This document shows positions 23,131-34,535 of a stretch of DNA of 64,000 bases, one piece after another (the first letter of the stretch is position 1; each line of letters opens with the position of its first letter). The notes under the pieces were generated by a model that was not told the DNA's origin, did no database searches, and saw nothing but the letters and a program-made list of their open reading frames with translations. The position numbers and the translations under genes were made by a program. This DNA comes from Crotalaria pallida (Eukaryota; Streptophyta; Magnoliopsida; Fabales; Fabaceae): the NCBI GenBank assembly GCA_037953625.1, contig CM075652.1:75297501-75361500 (forward strand), in the 5' to 3' direction.

Positions 23131-23254
23131 GTCATATTTTCGTAAAAAGTTTGGTTGACTAGCACGACTGTCCATGTTTTGTAAATAATTTCAAAATTAC
23201 CAATTTTTTGTAAATTGTTTGTGAAACTTCCCCACTTAAGTTGGAGTAAAAAAG

Positions 23255-23525
23255 CTCTCCTTTAAATTTTATTTATCACTTTATTTTTTTTAATTTGTTC
23301 CAAATTATTTATCATTTTAGAAATTCGTTGGTGTATTAATTAATTTTTTTTCAACTTTAACATTAAATTTAATATGATGAAATATGTGAAATGAGTGATA
23401 ATTAGTATAATGTGAGGATATCATAATAAAGTTATCTTATATTTCTCTTAAAACTTGAAGCATCAATTAAATTTTTAAATCCTTGTGAAACTCCTAAAGT
23501 GACAGATAAATTGGAACAGAGAGAG
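23255..23525. mobile_element. Stowaway-type MITE (second subfamily)
   Basis: It resembles the copies at 48705-48963 and 41846-42393 (ATTTATCACTTTA start, AACTTGTTCC-like text, end GATAAATTGGAACAGAGAGAG before TA). The left terminus is decayed. Confidence 0.65.
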
Positions 23526-23609
23526 TAGTTGATGAGAGTCTGATATATAGTGTTTCTAAGCATTAATCAACTCCCTTTTACTATGGATTTGACTTGTTTC
23601 TTGAGTAAG

Positions 23610-25080
23610 TGTTAGGATTTTATTATGTTTTTTGGGAAGTTAGGTAAATTAGAATCCTTGAACGTTTTGATTTGTTTTGGGTTTAATTTCAGGAATTTGA
23701 AGATTTATTTGATGATTTATGCTTTGGAATGGAAATGAGTTTTGAAGACCATGAGATTGGAGCTGGAATAGGGAGAAATGTTGTTCAGTAATGTTGTCTA
23801 CGCTCAGGCGTGTGTCAGCCACGCCCATGCGTGATGGATTTCAAAAGCCAGAAGTTGGGTGCAAGTGTTAGAAGTCAATTAATCAAAAGTGCACCAGTTC
23901 AGGGGCATCTGCGCCCAGGCGTGGGGGATGGCGCGCGTGCCACGAGAAGAATTTCCAAATCAATGTCTGATGTCGTGCCTAGGCGTGGGTCCTGTGCGCC
24001 TAGGCGTGTGGACCTACGAGTTAGGCCTATCTATTTCGCTTTTGAGGATTCGGATAGATTTACCTTTTAGATTTATTCTAGATTATTTATTCTAGATTTA
24101 TTTAAGATTTATTTATAGATAGATTTATTTAGAGATAGATTTATTTTTGGTTTAGCTTTGTTTATATATACTAAGATTTAGCATTAGGTTTAGGGGGCAA
24201 TTCAGATACATTAGAGAATATTGAAAGCAATTAGGATGAGAGAAGAGAGGTTAAAAACATATCATTGGGAGCAAGGAGGCAAGGCAAGGATTGAAGATCA
24301 ACGTTGGAGGAATCCAATTGAAGGTTTGAAGATCTCTTGGGGTAAATTCATTATTGTCTATGATTATGAGTTCTTCCCTTAATTCTTGTACTTCTTCTCC
24401 CATTATGTGTAACAAAACCTTTTGTTAGGAATATGGTGTAATTGTATGGATGCTGAGATAGTTATTTGAATTATGTTTCCTGTTTTTCATTCAAATCTAT
24501 TGTTTGGTTGTGTTTTAATTCCAATTCACGAAAGTAGCTAATTTATGTTTTGCTTAGGATCTCTAATCCAATAAGAGACATCTGAGGGTTAGAATATGTC
24601 GTTCTTCCAAACATTGTAATCGCCTAGTTTGTAGACATACATATAGGGCTTATATGACTTTAATATTCCAGTGTGCTTAATTGTGGTTATTCATATGTCA
24701 AATCCAACAAGAGACATCTGAGGGTCTCATATTGAATAAGAAACATAAATTCGGAGAGACATCTGGTTTTTATTATCCCTGGGATGTCGTGGATTTGATG
24801 GAAAACAGATTAAGATTCATAATCAGTAACTTAGGTCCTGCAATGAAACCATGTTCCTAACACTTTTCTCATTCTCCTTGTTCTAAATACTCTTTATTTT
24901 CTGTTTTGTCTCATTCTACCTTTTCTACATTCTGTTCTTAAACTCTAAACCAAACTCAAGTTTCACTGGTAATTACTATTTGCCAGAATTATTAGAAACA
25001 ATTTGCAATCCCTGAGTGGAACGATAATTTTACTTACTTTGTATTATTTGTGACCCGGTATACTTGCTCGTAGTCCAACA
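23610..25080 (+). mobile_element. Probable solo LTR, Ty3/gypsy (Athila/Tat-like)
   Basis: It begins TGTTAGGATTTT and ends AGTCCAACA, imperfect inverted ends. Near the 3' end TCCCTGAGTGGAACGATAAT and then GACCCGGTATACTTGC resemble the conserved 3' end of Athila-type LTRs. No coding region. Candidate flanks GTAAG/GTAGT are not a good TSD, so the ends are approximate. Confidence 0.6.
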
Positions 25081-25097
25081 GTAGTTGTAAGTTTGTA

Positions 25098-25369
25098 CTC
25101 CCTTCGGTCCCTATTATAAGAAAAAAATAACCGAAATAACACTTATTAAGAAAGTTAGTTGAGTGTATTTGATTTTCTCATATCATAAAAAATATGACTA
25201 CTTATGAAAAGTTGTATCGGGAATGAAACAAATTAAAAATTAAACGAGATCACTACTTTCCAGAAACATTTCAAGAATAATTGTATTGAGAATAAAAAGT
25301 TAGTTAATTTTTTTCATATTTGAGACCAAAATATTATGCACCATTTTTTTATTATAGGACCAGAGGGAG
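25098..25369. mobile_element. Intact Stowaway-type MITE
   Basis: 272 bp, CTCCCTTCGGTCCCTATTAT at the left and the inverse GGACCAGAGGGAG at the right, with TA on both sides. It serves as the uninterrupted reference for the split copy at 31280-41534. Confidence 0.88.
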
Positions 25370-26395
25370 TAGGTTATACCCTGTAGTGTTGAAGGTAGTT
25401 GAGAGTTATGAACTATTATTGTAGCTGTTTAGCTGACTATTTGAAATAGTATTTTCGACAAAATTAGCTTTTGTAGTGATTGAAAGTTATTAAATAATCG
25501 AAAAAACATACAACATTATTTTTTTTATATATTTTTTTAAATTTCTTCATTTTGTCTTTATTTATTAAATAAACAGTTAATTGAAATTAGGCTTAATTAC
25601 ATTTTTTTTATCTTTTATCTATTTTTCAAGATTCAGTTGGTTTGTTAATCTTATTTTTCACCTATTTTGATCCTTTATTTTTTTAAAAAAAATTAATTTG
25701 GTCATTTCATCATAGTAGTGTTAGTTTTATCGAAATATTCACATCCCATTATCAAAAGCTTAAAAATGTTGCCAAAATCTTGAAAAGTTCCAACCCACCA
25801 CTTGATTGAGACTAGGAACAGTGATGTTACTTCGTCAATGGTGAAACAAGCTAGTTTACAGTGATGGTTGATCGATATTGACAAAAATGATAATGTGACT
25901 GAAATACGAATAGAGATGGTAATCGGAGCTCTATCAATGGATCCATAAGAATATATGTCAACCTATGAAGTCCAGATACGCCAAAAATGGAAAAGTATTC
26001 GTGTCCGATACCGATACGCGTACGATACTTTTCGATACATGTCCTAAAAGTATCCAATTATTTTTTATTTAATTTTAATTATTTTTTTAAAAAATACTTT
26101 TAGGATACTCCCCGATACTTTTTCGATATTTCTCAAATATATGTTTGACTTTATTTTGAAGTTTTTAATAATTATTTTTTTAAAAAGTAACTTTTTAATT
26201 AGTATTTTTAATAAAATTAAATAACCCTTTTTCTATGTCATTTAAATTGTGGAGATTAATAAGCATGTACTAACGGTGTGAAGGTTTTTGCACCATTAGT
26301 CCATCATCATCCATCATTTATGTGTTTATAGTCATTGACTTTTAGATAAAAGTAATACAAATGAACGGAGGATAATAAACTAATGGTTTAAAAAA

Positions 26396-26671
26396 GAGTA
26401 ATATGTCAGATTAGTCCCTGACTTTGTAAGCGTCGGTCAAGTTAGTCCCTGACTTTATTGAAATAGCAATTTAGTCCCGAGATAGGAGAATGTCGATCAA
26501 GTTAGTCCCTGCCGTCACTATCGCAGGGATGTATTTGCTTTAAAATGGGATAAAGATAGGAACGTATGTGAATTAAAATGAAATCTCAGGGACTAAATTG
26601 CTATTTCGATAAAGTCAGGGACTAACTTGATCGATGCTTACAAAGTCAGGGACTAATATGACATATTACTC
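26396..26671. mobile_element. Near-palindromic MITE, inner layer
   Basis: 276 bp. The arms GAGTAATATGTCAGATTAGT and inverse pair over about 120 bases, and TTAGTCCCTGACTTT occurs twice per arm. Flanked on both sides by GTTTAAAAAA (26386-26395 and 26672-26681), a Mutator-size duplication. Confidence 0.88.
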
Positions 26672-26811
26672 GTTTAAAAAAACTTTACACCATCGATGCA
26701 CTATCTATTTTCTCTAAATTGTAATCATTATAGTTATGTACTAATGTCATTTTGAATTAATGACAATATGAATGAAAATTATCAATCTATAGTCTCTCTT
26801 TTAAATTTTTA

Positions 26812-26844
<33 letters not shown>
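26812..26844. repeat. (GT)n(TA)n microsatellite
   Basis: A GT run of nine to ten units is followed by about seven TA units, inside the middle TIR element. Confidence 0.9.
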
Positions 26845-27142
26845 AATTTGTGTTCACGTATGTCGTGTCGTATCCTGAATTTTCAAAAATTCTCGTATCA
26901 CCGTATCCGTGTCGTATCGTATCTGTGTCGTACTAAGTATCCGGACTTCATAGATGTCAACCTCTATCGATTAAATGGTAATGAGCGTAAATATTCCGAG
27001 TAAAACTTACATTTTTATGATAAAAGGATAAAACTGAATTTTTAAAAATAAAATAAAGGACCAAAATAAGTTTTTAAAAAATGATTGAGGACCAAAGTAA
27101 GTCTTGAAAATAAGATAAAATACTAAAAATATAATTAAGCCT

Positions 27143-27502
27143 AAAAATTATTAAATTATTATTAATTTATTTTGTTTCTTTTATTTATTTATTAATGATG
27201 TAATTAAGTAATTATAACAAAATATTTAAACTATAATTTTTTATAATAATAGATATAATTAATAATTAATTAAATAAACAATTAATTATTAAATAAACAT
27301 TTAATTAAAAATTAAATTGTTATCATTTTATTTTAATTTGCTCGCATAACTCCAAATAATAAAAATATGGAACTAAACTATTCAATCATGATATAAGCTA
27401 TGCATAAAAAAATCTTGTACTGAAATATATACATAAAAAAAATTGAAATACAAAAAATAATATATGTTTTTGAGGGCTAAATTTTTTGTGAAAATTTTGA
27501 GG
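27143..27502. other. AT-rich gap, no feature seen
   Basis: About 85 % A+T by eye, with ATTAATTAATTA-like stretches. No termini or frame were recognised. Confidence 0.5.
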
Positions 27503-27558
27503 GCTAAATTATTTATTTGATCTCTTATCTTATTTTTCAATTTCAAATTGGTCCCTTA

Positions 27559-30500
27559 TGTGACGTCATTCCAAAAACTATACTTTACTTTATTTGTAGA
27601 GAATAAAGCGTTGAATGATATACTTTATGGACTTCTTAAGAAAAATAGTACGAATAAAATTTTTCTTTCTTGACTTTGATTTCAAAGAGACTTGGACTTT
27701 TACTTTAGAAATTTAACCTTGAATTCATATAAATATAATGACTTCGGCTTAATAAAAGTAAAATATTTCAAGTAGTATAAAACAATTCGAGATAATATCT
27801 TTTCATTTATTACTGAGAAAATATATAACTCTTTATACAAATAGTTGTTATCTCGAAGGCCTTAATACTAACCAATTTAATACATTTGTCGAATTCCTTT
27901 TCATTTAAATCAGAGTGCGCGAAATAAAATGAGTACCCTTGAATCCTTTGAAATAAACATCATATATGTATATAAAGATCATAAAGTGATACATCATCAT
28001 CAGTAGAAAGTCGGGTACATCAGAAGTAGTACAAAAACCAGAGTCCAAGTCCAAAAGAGTAGTGAAAAGTACATCACGAAAGACCTCAACTCAAAGGCAT
28101 CTAAAAAATATATACAATATGATACAACTCAAAATAGACGCCTCAGAACAGGTCAACCAGTCCTCGTCAGCTCCATCCATATTCCACTACAGCTACATCC
28201 CTAGTCTAGGATCCCTACCATCTATACTATGCTCGGACCTAGGAACCATCCACACCCCTACGAACACCAGAAACAGGCTCGACCGGCTCCTCCTCCTCGC
28301 TCTCATCCTCCATGGGATCCTCCTCGACCTCGTCCGATGGAGTAGAAACCCTACCACTGGGTGCAGGGACTGCAACTGGAGTAGCCCTCTCTGAGACCGT
28401 CGGACTAGGAGAAGGAGCCCCTCAGTAACAAACCTCGAAGCAACAAGATGAGAACGAGTGGCAGCACGAAAACGAAAACTATGAAATCTACGAACTGGTC
28501 GAGCCGGGGGTGGTCCACAAATAGTATAAAACTGGGGTACGTGCATAGTATATATGATGGGAATCCTAAACCTACGAGGTTGCACACGAGCCAAGGGGTT
28601 AGGGTGATAGAGTGTGACCTCTACCTCACCCTCGAATGTGGCTCGATGCTCCTTGAACGTCTATATGCCATTAGGGATGGGTCGGATCTCGATGCAGGCA
28701 AGTTATCGGGCCATCACCTAACAAGGGCACGGGAGTAAGCAATACACATATACATAATCAAATGAGACTAAAATATAACAATCACAATTAATCATGAACA
28801 AATAGAAATGCTTAACCATATGAACCACACCAGTTTTATTTGCATAATTAACTTCTTCAATGCACGTGGCATGATTCATGATTTTTATCTCATCAACTGA
28901 GGCCTCCAATAAATCCATGTGTTCCCAGAACACTAATTATACGTTCCCAGAACATATGACAGAATAGCTTGGTAGTGATTACCTTAACGTTCCTCCCAGA
29001 GTATACGTCATGTCGCAAAGACGTAATGAATCACCGTGGTACTTAACGCCACTCCCAGAGTGAACGTCACGTCGCGAAGACATAACAACTACATCAATAG
29101 TGTTACACCACACTGGCCACTTTTATCCTCAGAATGTGTCATCAAGAAAAACGCAACAGTTGAGCACTCCAAGAGTACTCTTGCTATGTTCCCAGAACAT
29201 AACAATTTCACCAACCCTAAACATCCTCATTCTTCATGAATGAATGCACACAATGCATAAACCAATTGGGTTGGCCATTAATTATTTGTCATAATTAATC
29301 CACAATTATTATGACAATATATCAATATTTTTCATCTTAAGAAAAATAACTTGTCATAAATTCCTTTTTGTATTTTCAAAGGAACCTTTAAGGTATTAAA
29401 ATAAATTACCCTAATTCATAAAAATATCCTCATACTTTTAACTTGGGTAATTTTCATTGGTTTGGGTTAAAAGAGTGTAACTAAAAATGGTATGGATCAT
29501 TTAGCAAAATTCATTTAAAATTATTTTTGCTGTCAGGCACTAACCGGTTACTCCTGTCACTAACCGGTTAGATTTTGCAGTAGAACATTGAAAATTAAGG
29601 TTTTACAATACCATTTTCAATTCTACTCAAATCCAACCATAAACAGTCATCCATGGAGACTTAATACCTTAATATAAACATGTTCCATTATTGAAAACAC
29701 ATCAAATCACTTTGCATGCAAGTTTTATACTTCAAATTGCATAAAAACCACATATATTTCACAACTTAGCATACCAATATGCACAAAACTCAGACAAAGT
29801 CATGAAATTTGCATCAAAATAGCTTGCATGCATCCAAGTAAAGTTGCTCATAACATCATTTGAGCTCAGGTTGGCCTCTAAGCCACTTAACCAATTCAAT
29901 ATATGCCCTTATGAGTCTCTTGGTGACTCATCCTATTTTCAACCAATTTCAAACTCATTCTAGTATAAGGTAAGCTTCTCCCTTACCTCTAGGTCGTGTT
30001 TGATGAATAAAATCACTGGGTCTTGAAGAAAATCACTCAAATCCCAAAAGCTCTGCCTCAGTCAGAACAGGTTCAATAGGGTGACAAAACCAGCAAAATT
30101 GACACATGAAAAGGACATGAAAATTGGGGAAAACAATTAGGATTTGTTACATGCAACATGCACTAGAGAATGAAACGAATTTGAGGTCAAAAGAGTACTT
30201 GAGCTTACCAAAATCGAAGCTCAAAGACAGCTCCACGAGCTCAGAAACGGTGTTGACAGCTTCAAAGCTTCAACTTCTTGGATTGATTTGTCCTCACACA
30301 AGAACTCTCTACTCACGATTTTTCTGTCAATACAAAGCCCTTGATTCAAGCTTTGTAAAGGTGTATCACTCACACTCAAACTCTCAGGAACGAAGAAGAA
30401 TTCCAGAGATGAACTTAAGAACCCTAAATAGAGCCTTCAACACTTAACTCAGAAAATCAACCCAAAATTCATCAACAATTCGTCCTTTTATAGAGGGATT

Positions 30501-30920
30501 CAGTTGCCATGCATGAAGATGCGTGTTTCACACTATTTCTGGGCTGGGTTCATGGCAAATTGTGGATTAATCAAGTGATTACTCATCAAAACGCACTAAC
30601 CTAGTTTATGGGTTCGACAACTAACTGATTATCGGGTACTAGTAACCGGTTAGTTACTGGAAAATTTCAAAAAATAATATTTTATTCATTTTCCCTCCAC
30701 TAACCTTTCTAATATTGCAATTAGGTCCCAACCCAAGGACTAAATTGCAAAACTTATATTTTTGTACAAAATATCCATATAAAAATATGTCCCATATTTT
30801 TATATCTCCAAACACATAATGTACAAAAATCAAAACATTCCAAATAACTTAAATTAATTATAAACATATTATTATAATTAATTTCTTATTATTCGGGAAG
30901 CGAAAATTAGGGGTGTTACA
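27559..30920 (-). mobile_element. Solo LTR 'B', 3.36 kb (same family as LTR A)
   Basis: Perfect 5-bp TSD CCTTA at 27554-27558 and 30921-30925. On the minus strand it begins TGTAACACCCC and ends ATGACGTCACA. A TATA box sits about 430 bases in, GAGGTAAGGG about 500 bases later. The minus-strand text around 28500-28610 parallels LTR A at 2530-2650 (TCGTAGGTCTAGGATTACC versus TCGTAGGTTTAGGATTCCC). Since no internal region or second LTR exists between the TSDs, it is a solo LTR left by recombination. Frames inside (for example 28193-28594) are non-coding. Confidence 0.9.
30485..30492 (-). promoter_or_regulatory. TATA box of LTR B
   Basis: TATAAAAG on the minus strand, in the same place relative to the GGTAAGG site as in LTR A. 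Confidence 0.55.
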
Positions 30921-31676
30921 CCTTACGTTTCTTTTGTATCATATTGATCCTTCATGTTTTTTTTTTCTATCAAATTGGTCCCTAAGTCACTATTCATCCT
31001 ACGGGTTAATATCATATTGGTCCACATTTGCAATGTTGGAGAGAGAAATGAGAGGTGTGCGTATCCTATTGGTCCACATAGCATGAACAATGATTCAAGG
31101 ACTAAATTGATAATGAAAAGAAGTGCGAGGGACCAATATGATACAAAAAAGTAAGAGACCAATTTGAAATTGAAAAATAAGGTAAGATACCAAATACGTA
31201 GTTTAGCATTTTTTGAGGGTATAATTGGTATATGAATTATTGAAAGCTAATTTAGTTTTTTGAAAGTTTTTAAAAACTACTCCCTCTTGTCCCTATTATA
31301 AGAAAAAAGGTGTATACATATTTTGGTCTCAAATATAAGAAAAAATTAATCAACTTTCTATTCTCAATACAATTATTCCGAAAATGTTTCTAGAAAGTAG
31401 TGATCTCATTTAATTTTTATTTTATTCTCAATACAACTTTTCAAAAGTAGTCATATACTAGTACAAAAACACATTTTGGACCAATTGATACAGACCGGTT
31501 CCATGCGGAACCAGTCTCTTATTGGGCATTTGTTAAAACTAGACTGGTTACTTTGTATAACCAGTCTGAAAATATATTAAATAAGACTGGTTCCACAAGG
31601 AACCGGTCTCTTTTTTGGTCTTTTGTTAGAATGAGACTGGTGCCGCACGGAACCAGTCTCATACACCAAATCAGAC

Positions 31677-32221
31677 TATGGATGGCAATGGGAGACTGCA
31701 GATGGGGATCCCCGAGGGGAACGTCTTGTTCGGGTACCCGAGTTCGGGGATTTTTCCCCATCGGGGGCGGGGATGGGGGGATTTTTCCTCCGAACAGATT
31801 TCGGGGCAGGGAATGGGATTGGTTCCCCCGTCCCCGAAAATTTTACTTACATGCCCTTAAATATTTAGGCTTTATATAGTTAAAAAATAGGTTTTTTTAG
31901 TAACTTCACATATATAATTATGATTATAATTATTATTATTAACGATTATTTTAACAATTTTTTTGATTGAATCTCTTGAATTTTAACGATTATTTTTCTG
32001 TAGTGTACAAGTTTAAAAATGCTATTCAACGTTGTGAATTTTATAACAGGTCAAATTAAAGTTAGGTTCCCGTTGGGACACGTGGGGTGGTGAGGAATGG
32101 AGATGGGGGTTAATCTACCTCCGACATGGGGAATGGGGATGGGGATTGGGGGCAAATGAGACCTGAGGATGAGGAATGGGAAAGGCCTCCCCGAGCGTTC
32201 CCCGACCTGATGCCATCCCTA
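31677..32221. mobile_element. Non-autonomous hAT element, G-rich
   Basis: 545 bp. Termini are TATGGATGGCAATGGG and inverse TAGGGATGGCATCAGG. Perfect 8-bp TSD AATCAGAC (31669-31676 and 32222-32229). It lies inside a subterminal repeat of the CACTA-like element. The GGGGATGGGGA-rich interior codes for nothing recognisable. Confidence 0.9.
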
Positions 32222-32351
32222 AATCAGACTGGTTGCGAAACCAATCTCTTTAGACCCTTTATTAAGACCGGTTCCATGCTGAACCGGTCTGAAATTGGCA
32301 TTAAGTTCAAATGAGATGTTCATTTGGACAACCAGTCTAAAAAATACATTA

Positions 32352-32711
32352 CTCCATCCGTTTCACTTTAAGTATCTTTTTAACATCAAAATTTTGTTTC
32401 AAAATAAGTGTATTTCTATCAAATTTAGGCAACATTTAATACTGTTTTTCCTTATTTACCCTTATCTTAAAAATGTGGAGGGAATGAGCTGGCCATGGGA
32501 AATGCACCGCACGATTTTCATCATACTAATGGAGTTGTTGTTTTAGTTTTGAAATTTGTTATACTAGTAATTATGCATTGACAAAATAAAAATATTAAAT
32601 AAGGGTATTTTTGACAAAATACACATAAAACTTACAATAATCATCATAATCAACACTTTCTTAATCTATGTGCAAAAGTCCAAAAAGACACTTAAAGTGA
32701 AACAGAGGGAG
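32352..32711. mobile_element. Stowaway-type MITE (third subfamily)
   Basis: 360 bp. CTCCATCCGTTTCACTTTAA at the left and inverse TTAAAGTGAAACAGAGGGAG at the right, flanked by TA. A half copy is at 48486-48662. Confidence 0.88.
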
Positions 32712-33323
32712 TAATTGTAAAAGGGAGATGTTATTTGCACCCTAAACACTACTACTTACACCCAAGTTTTATAATTTTTTACACCAACTTTCCAAAATTA
32801 CCCTTAACCTATTACTCACTCATATATTTGTTATTTACATCCGCTTCTATTATTTACACCTTAAAACTATATATATATCAATACTCACACCAGTATATTA
32901 CTAATCACACCCACTTTCTTCTCCATGAAAACCTTCTTCTCCGTAAAAATCCTGCTCACCAAAGCCAAACCACCAGAAAGAAGAAAATTATAAAACTTGG
33001 ATAATTTTGGAATGATCCCCAAATTGTATTATCACGATGGGATTGCCTTTTGAAACGAATTGTATTGTTGTTCATTGTTGATGTTTTCTCAACCAGCGTT
33101 TCCAAGCGGTCACCTCTCTCCAAAACTTTCTCAATGTTATCTATGATCACAGTTCTCACCTATTATTAGCACATACACCACAAGTATTCAAAAATTTTGT
33201 CTTCAGATGCTAATATCAATTAGAGTGGAGAGTCACGTCTGCTAGGGTTCTCTGCTAGGGTTTCTCCTGCATTTGACGGCGGTACGTGTTCCTTGTCTTA
33301 CCTGATCTTCAAGTAATTCTCTT

Positions 33324-34535
33324 GTGATCTCAAGTATGGCTGATGGTTTAGAAGCTTTGTGGAGTCGTATGTCATTGACAGAGGAAGAGTGCGAAGGTTT
33401 AACAGTGGGTAATGAGACGGTCGAAGAATCAGTGGAGGCGCAACACATGCTGGTGGGCAAGGTACTTTCAAGTCGATCTGTTAATGTCTCAGGCTTTTCG
33501 GATACGTTGAAAAGGGTCTGGAGACTCCATGCAGTCGTTTCAATCAAAAGCTTAGGTGTGAACACCTTTGTGTTCAAATTCACCACTTTACGTGACAAAC
33601 GTAAAGTGGTTGAAGGTTCACCCTGGACTTTTGATAAGGCAATGATAGCTCTGCAAGAGTATGATCCCAGTGCATGCCTGTCTGAACTTGACTTCTCTTT
33701 TGTTGTTCTCTGGGTACGTGTGTATGATCTACCTATAGGTTGCCTCAATCGTAAAGTAGGGGAGTCTATTGGAGAACTGATTGGTGGTGTTGTGGAAGTG
33801 GATACAGATGATGAGGGATATGCGTTTGGATCCTTTCTGCGCATAAGGATCAGAGTGGATATTACTAAGCCACTCCGTCGTGGGATCTTTTTGGCAACAA
33901 ATCCAAAGGAGAGAAAGAAATGGTTTTGGCTGATATATGAACGTCTCTCTGGGTTCTGCTATAACTGCGGTGTGGTAGGTCATGGTGAGCGTGAATGTGA
34001 AGCACCTTTGATTGAAGGGCCAAAACCTTATGGGGAGTTCCTTAAAGTAACAACATGTTCTGGTTTTGTTGCTAGCAAGGTCCGAGATGATACCAGAATT
34101 AAAGAAGTCAGTGGAGTAAGGAACCCGAATGATCTAGTGCCGAAGCTCTTGCGATCGAAATATGAAACAACCTCTGAATCCTCCTCTCATGTTGACAGGG
34201 GTGATGAGCCTGATCCCTTCTTAGTGCCTTTTCGTACTGAAATTCCAAAAGCTTTAGAACAGGGAAGGCTGGGAGGTAGTCTGGAGTTTAAGGCTGTTGT
34301 GAGTGAGGAAAGCTCTAAGCAAGTGACTAGAAGGAAGAATCGGAAAAGCACAGGAATTGTGATTGGTGCGTCAAGTCCTGTATCCGGGTGCAAACGGAAG
34401 GAAGATGCAGGTGCTGCTGGTTTAATCAGTCTGAAAGCGACAGAGGTTTGTCCAAATAAGCGTCTAATGATGGCTAATAATAAATTGTCCCTTGATCCGG
34501 TGGTGTTGGATGACCAACACCGCCATCCTCAATGA
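33324..34535 (+). CDS. LINE ORF1 protein (DUF4283 plus CCHC zinc knuckle)
   Basis: 403 residues from the first ATG. The ATG at 33336 (MADGLEALW) is the likelier start because plant homologues begin MA-. The N-terminal half is a DUF4283 domain (FSDTLKRVWR, FVFKFTTLRDKRKVVEGSPW, then VVLWVRVYDLP). It is followed by GIFLATNPKERKKWFWLIYE and a CX2CX4HX4C knuckle (CYNCGVVGHGEREC) near residues 213-226. The C-terminal third is low-complexity and basic. The frame is intact. The family role is RNA binding and chaperoning of LINE RNP. Its TGA overlaps the ORF2 ATG (ATGA at 34532-34535). Confidence 0.9.
   Translation: MISSMADGLEALWSRMSLTEEECEGLTVGNETVEESVEAQHMLVGKVLSSRSVNVSGFSDTLKRVWRLHAVVSIKSLGVNTFVFKFTTLRDKRKVVEGSPWTFDKAMIALQEYDPSACLSELDFSFVVLWVRVYDLPIGCLNRKVGESIGELIGGVVEVDTDDEGYAFGSFLRIRIRVDITKPLRRGIFLATNPKERKKWFWLIYERLSGFCYNCGVVGHGERECEAPLIEGPKPYGEFLKVTTCSGFVASKVRDDTRIKEVSGVRNPNDLVPKLLRSKYETTSESSSHVDRGDEPDPFLVPFRTEIPKALEQGRLGGSLEFKAVVSEESSKQVTRRKNRKSTGIVIGASSPVSGCKRKEDAGAAGLISLKATEVCPNKRLMMANNKLSLDPVVLDDQHRHPQ

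Larger units (their letters stand above)
17050..23250 (+). mobile_element. Inverted-repeat element carrying a PMD gene (boundaries approximate)
   Basis: Inverted arms pair 17942-18134 with about 22895-23130. Weaker pairing continues outward (ATTTACAAAACATG near 17412 with its inverse near 23175, and CAAACAATTTA near 17098 with its inverse near 23215). The left arm is interrupted by a Stowaway-like MITE and a second MITE; a hAT MITE sits in the right half. The only gene inside is a PMD gene; no transposase is visible. PMD genes are known to occur inside Mutator-like and other elements, so this is probably a non-autonomous DNA element. Exact ends and TSD were not resolved. Confidence 0.65.
25965..26951. 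mobile_element. Mutator-like non-autonomous element, middle layer
   Basis: The inverted ends ATGAAGTCC and GGACTTCAT are followed by inverse-matching GATACG/CGTATC-rich text on each side for about 90 bases. Flanks share ATGTCAACCT (25955-25964 and 26954-26963, with two extra bases on the right), consistent with a 9-11 bp Mutator-type duplication. No transposase. Confidence 0.75.
25589..27142. mobile_element. Terminal-inverted-repeat element, outer layer of a triple nest
   Basis: The ends AGGCTTAATTAC and AATTAAGCCT pair over about 120 bases of imperfect inverted repeat (GATCCTTTATTTT-like words). It contains the elements at 25965-26951 and 26396-26671. TSD not clear. No coding frame. Confidence 0.75.
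27503..31206. mobile_element. MITE split by solo LTR B
   Basis: The pieces 27503-27558 and 30921-31206 form one element of about 340 bp. The arms GCTAAATTATTTATTTGATC and GCTAAACTACGTATTTGGTA pair through CTTATTTTTCAATTTCAAAT, the GGTCCCTTA/GGTCTCTTA word and GTATCATATTG. Possible flanking duplication ATTTTGAGG / ATTTTTTGAGG. Confidence 0.75.

Noticed and set aside
22789..23162. Short frames on both strands over the right arm of the PMD element
   Set aside because: The inverted arm is repeated and non-coding at its left counterpart; frames are accidental.
28193..28594. 133-residue Arg-rich minus frame
   Set aside because: It lies inside solo LTR B, which is non-coding in its family; composition is driven by CG-rich LTR text.
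33242..33844. 200-residue frame on the minus strand
   Set aside because: It is antisense to LINE ORF1 (DUF4283 region) and has no family features.
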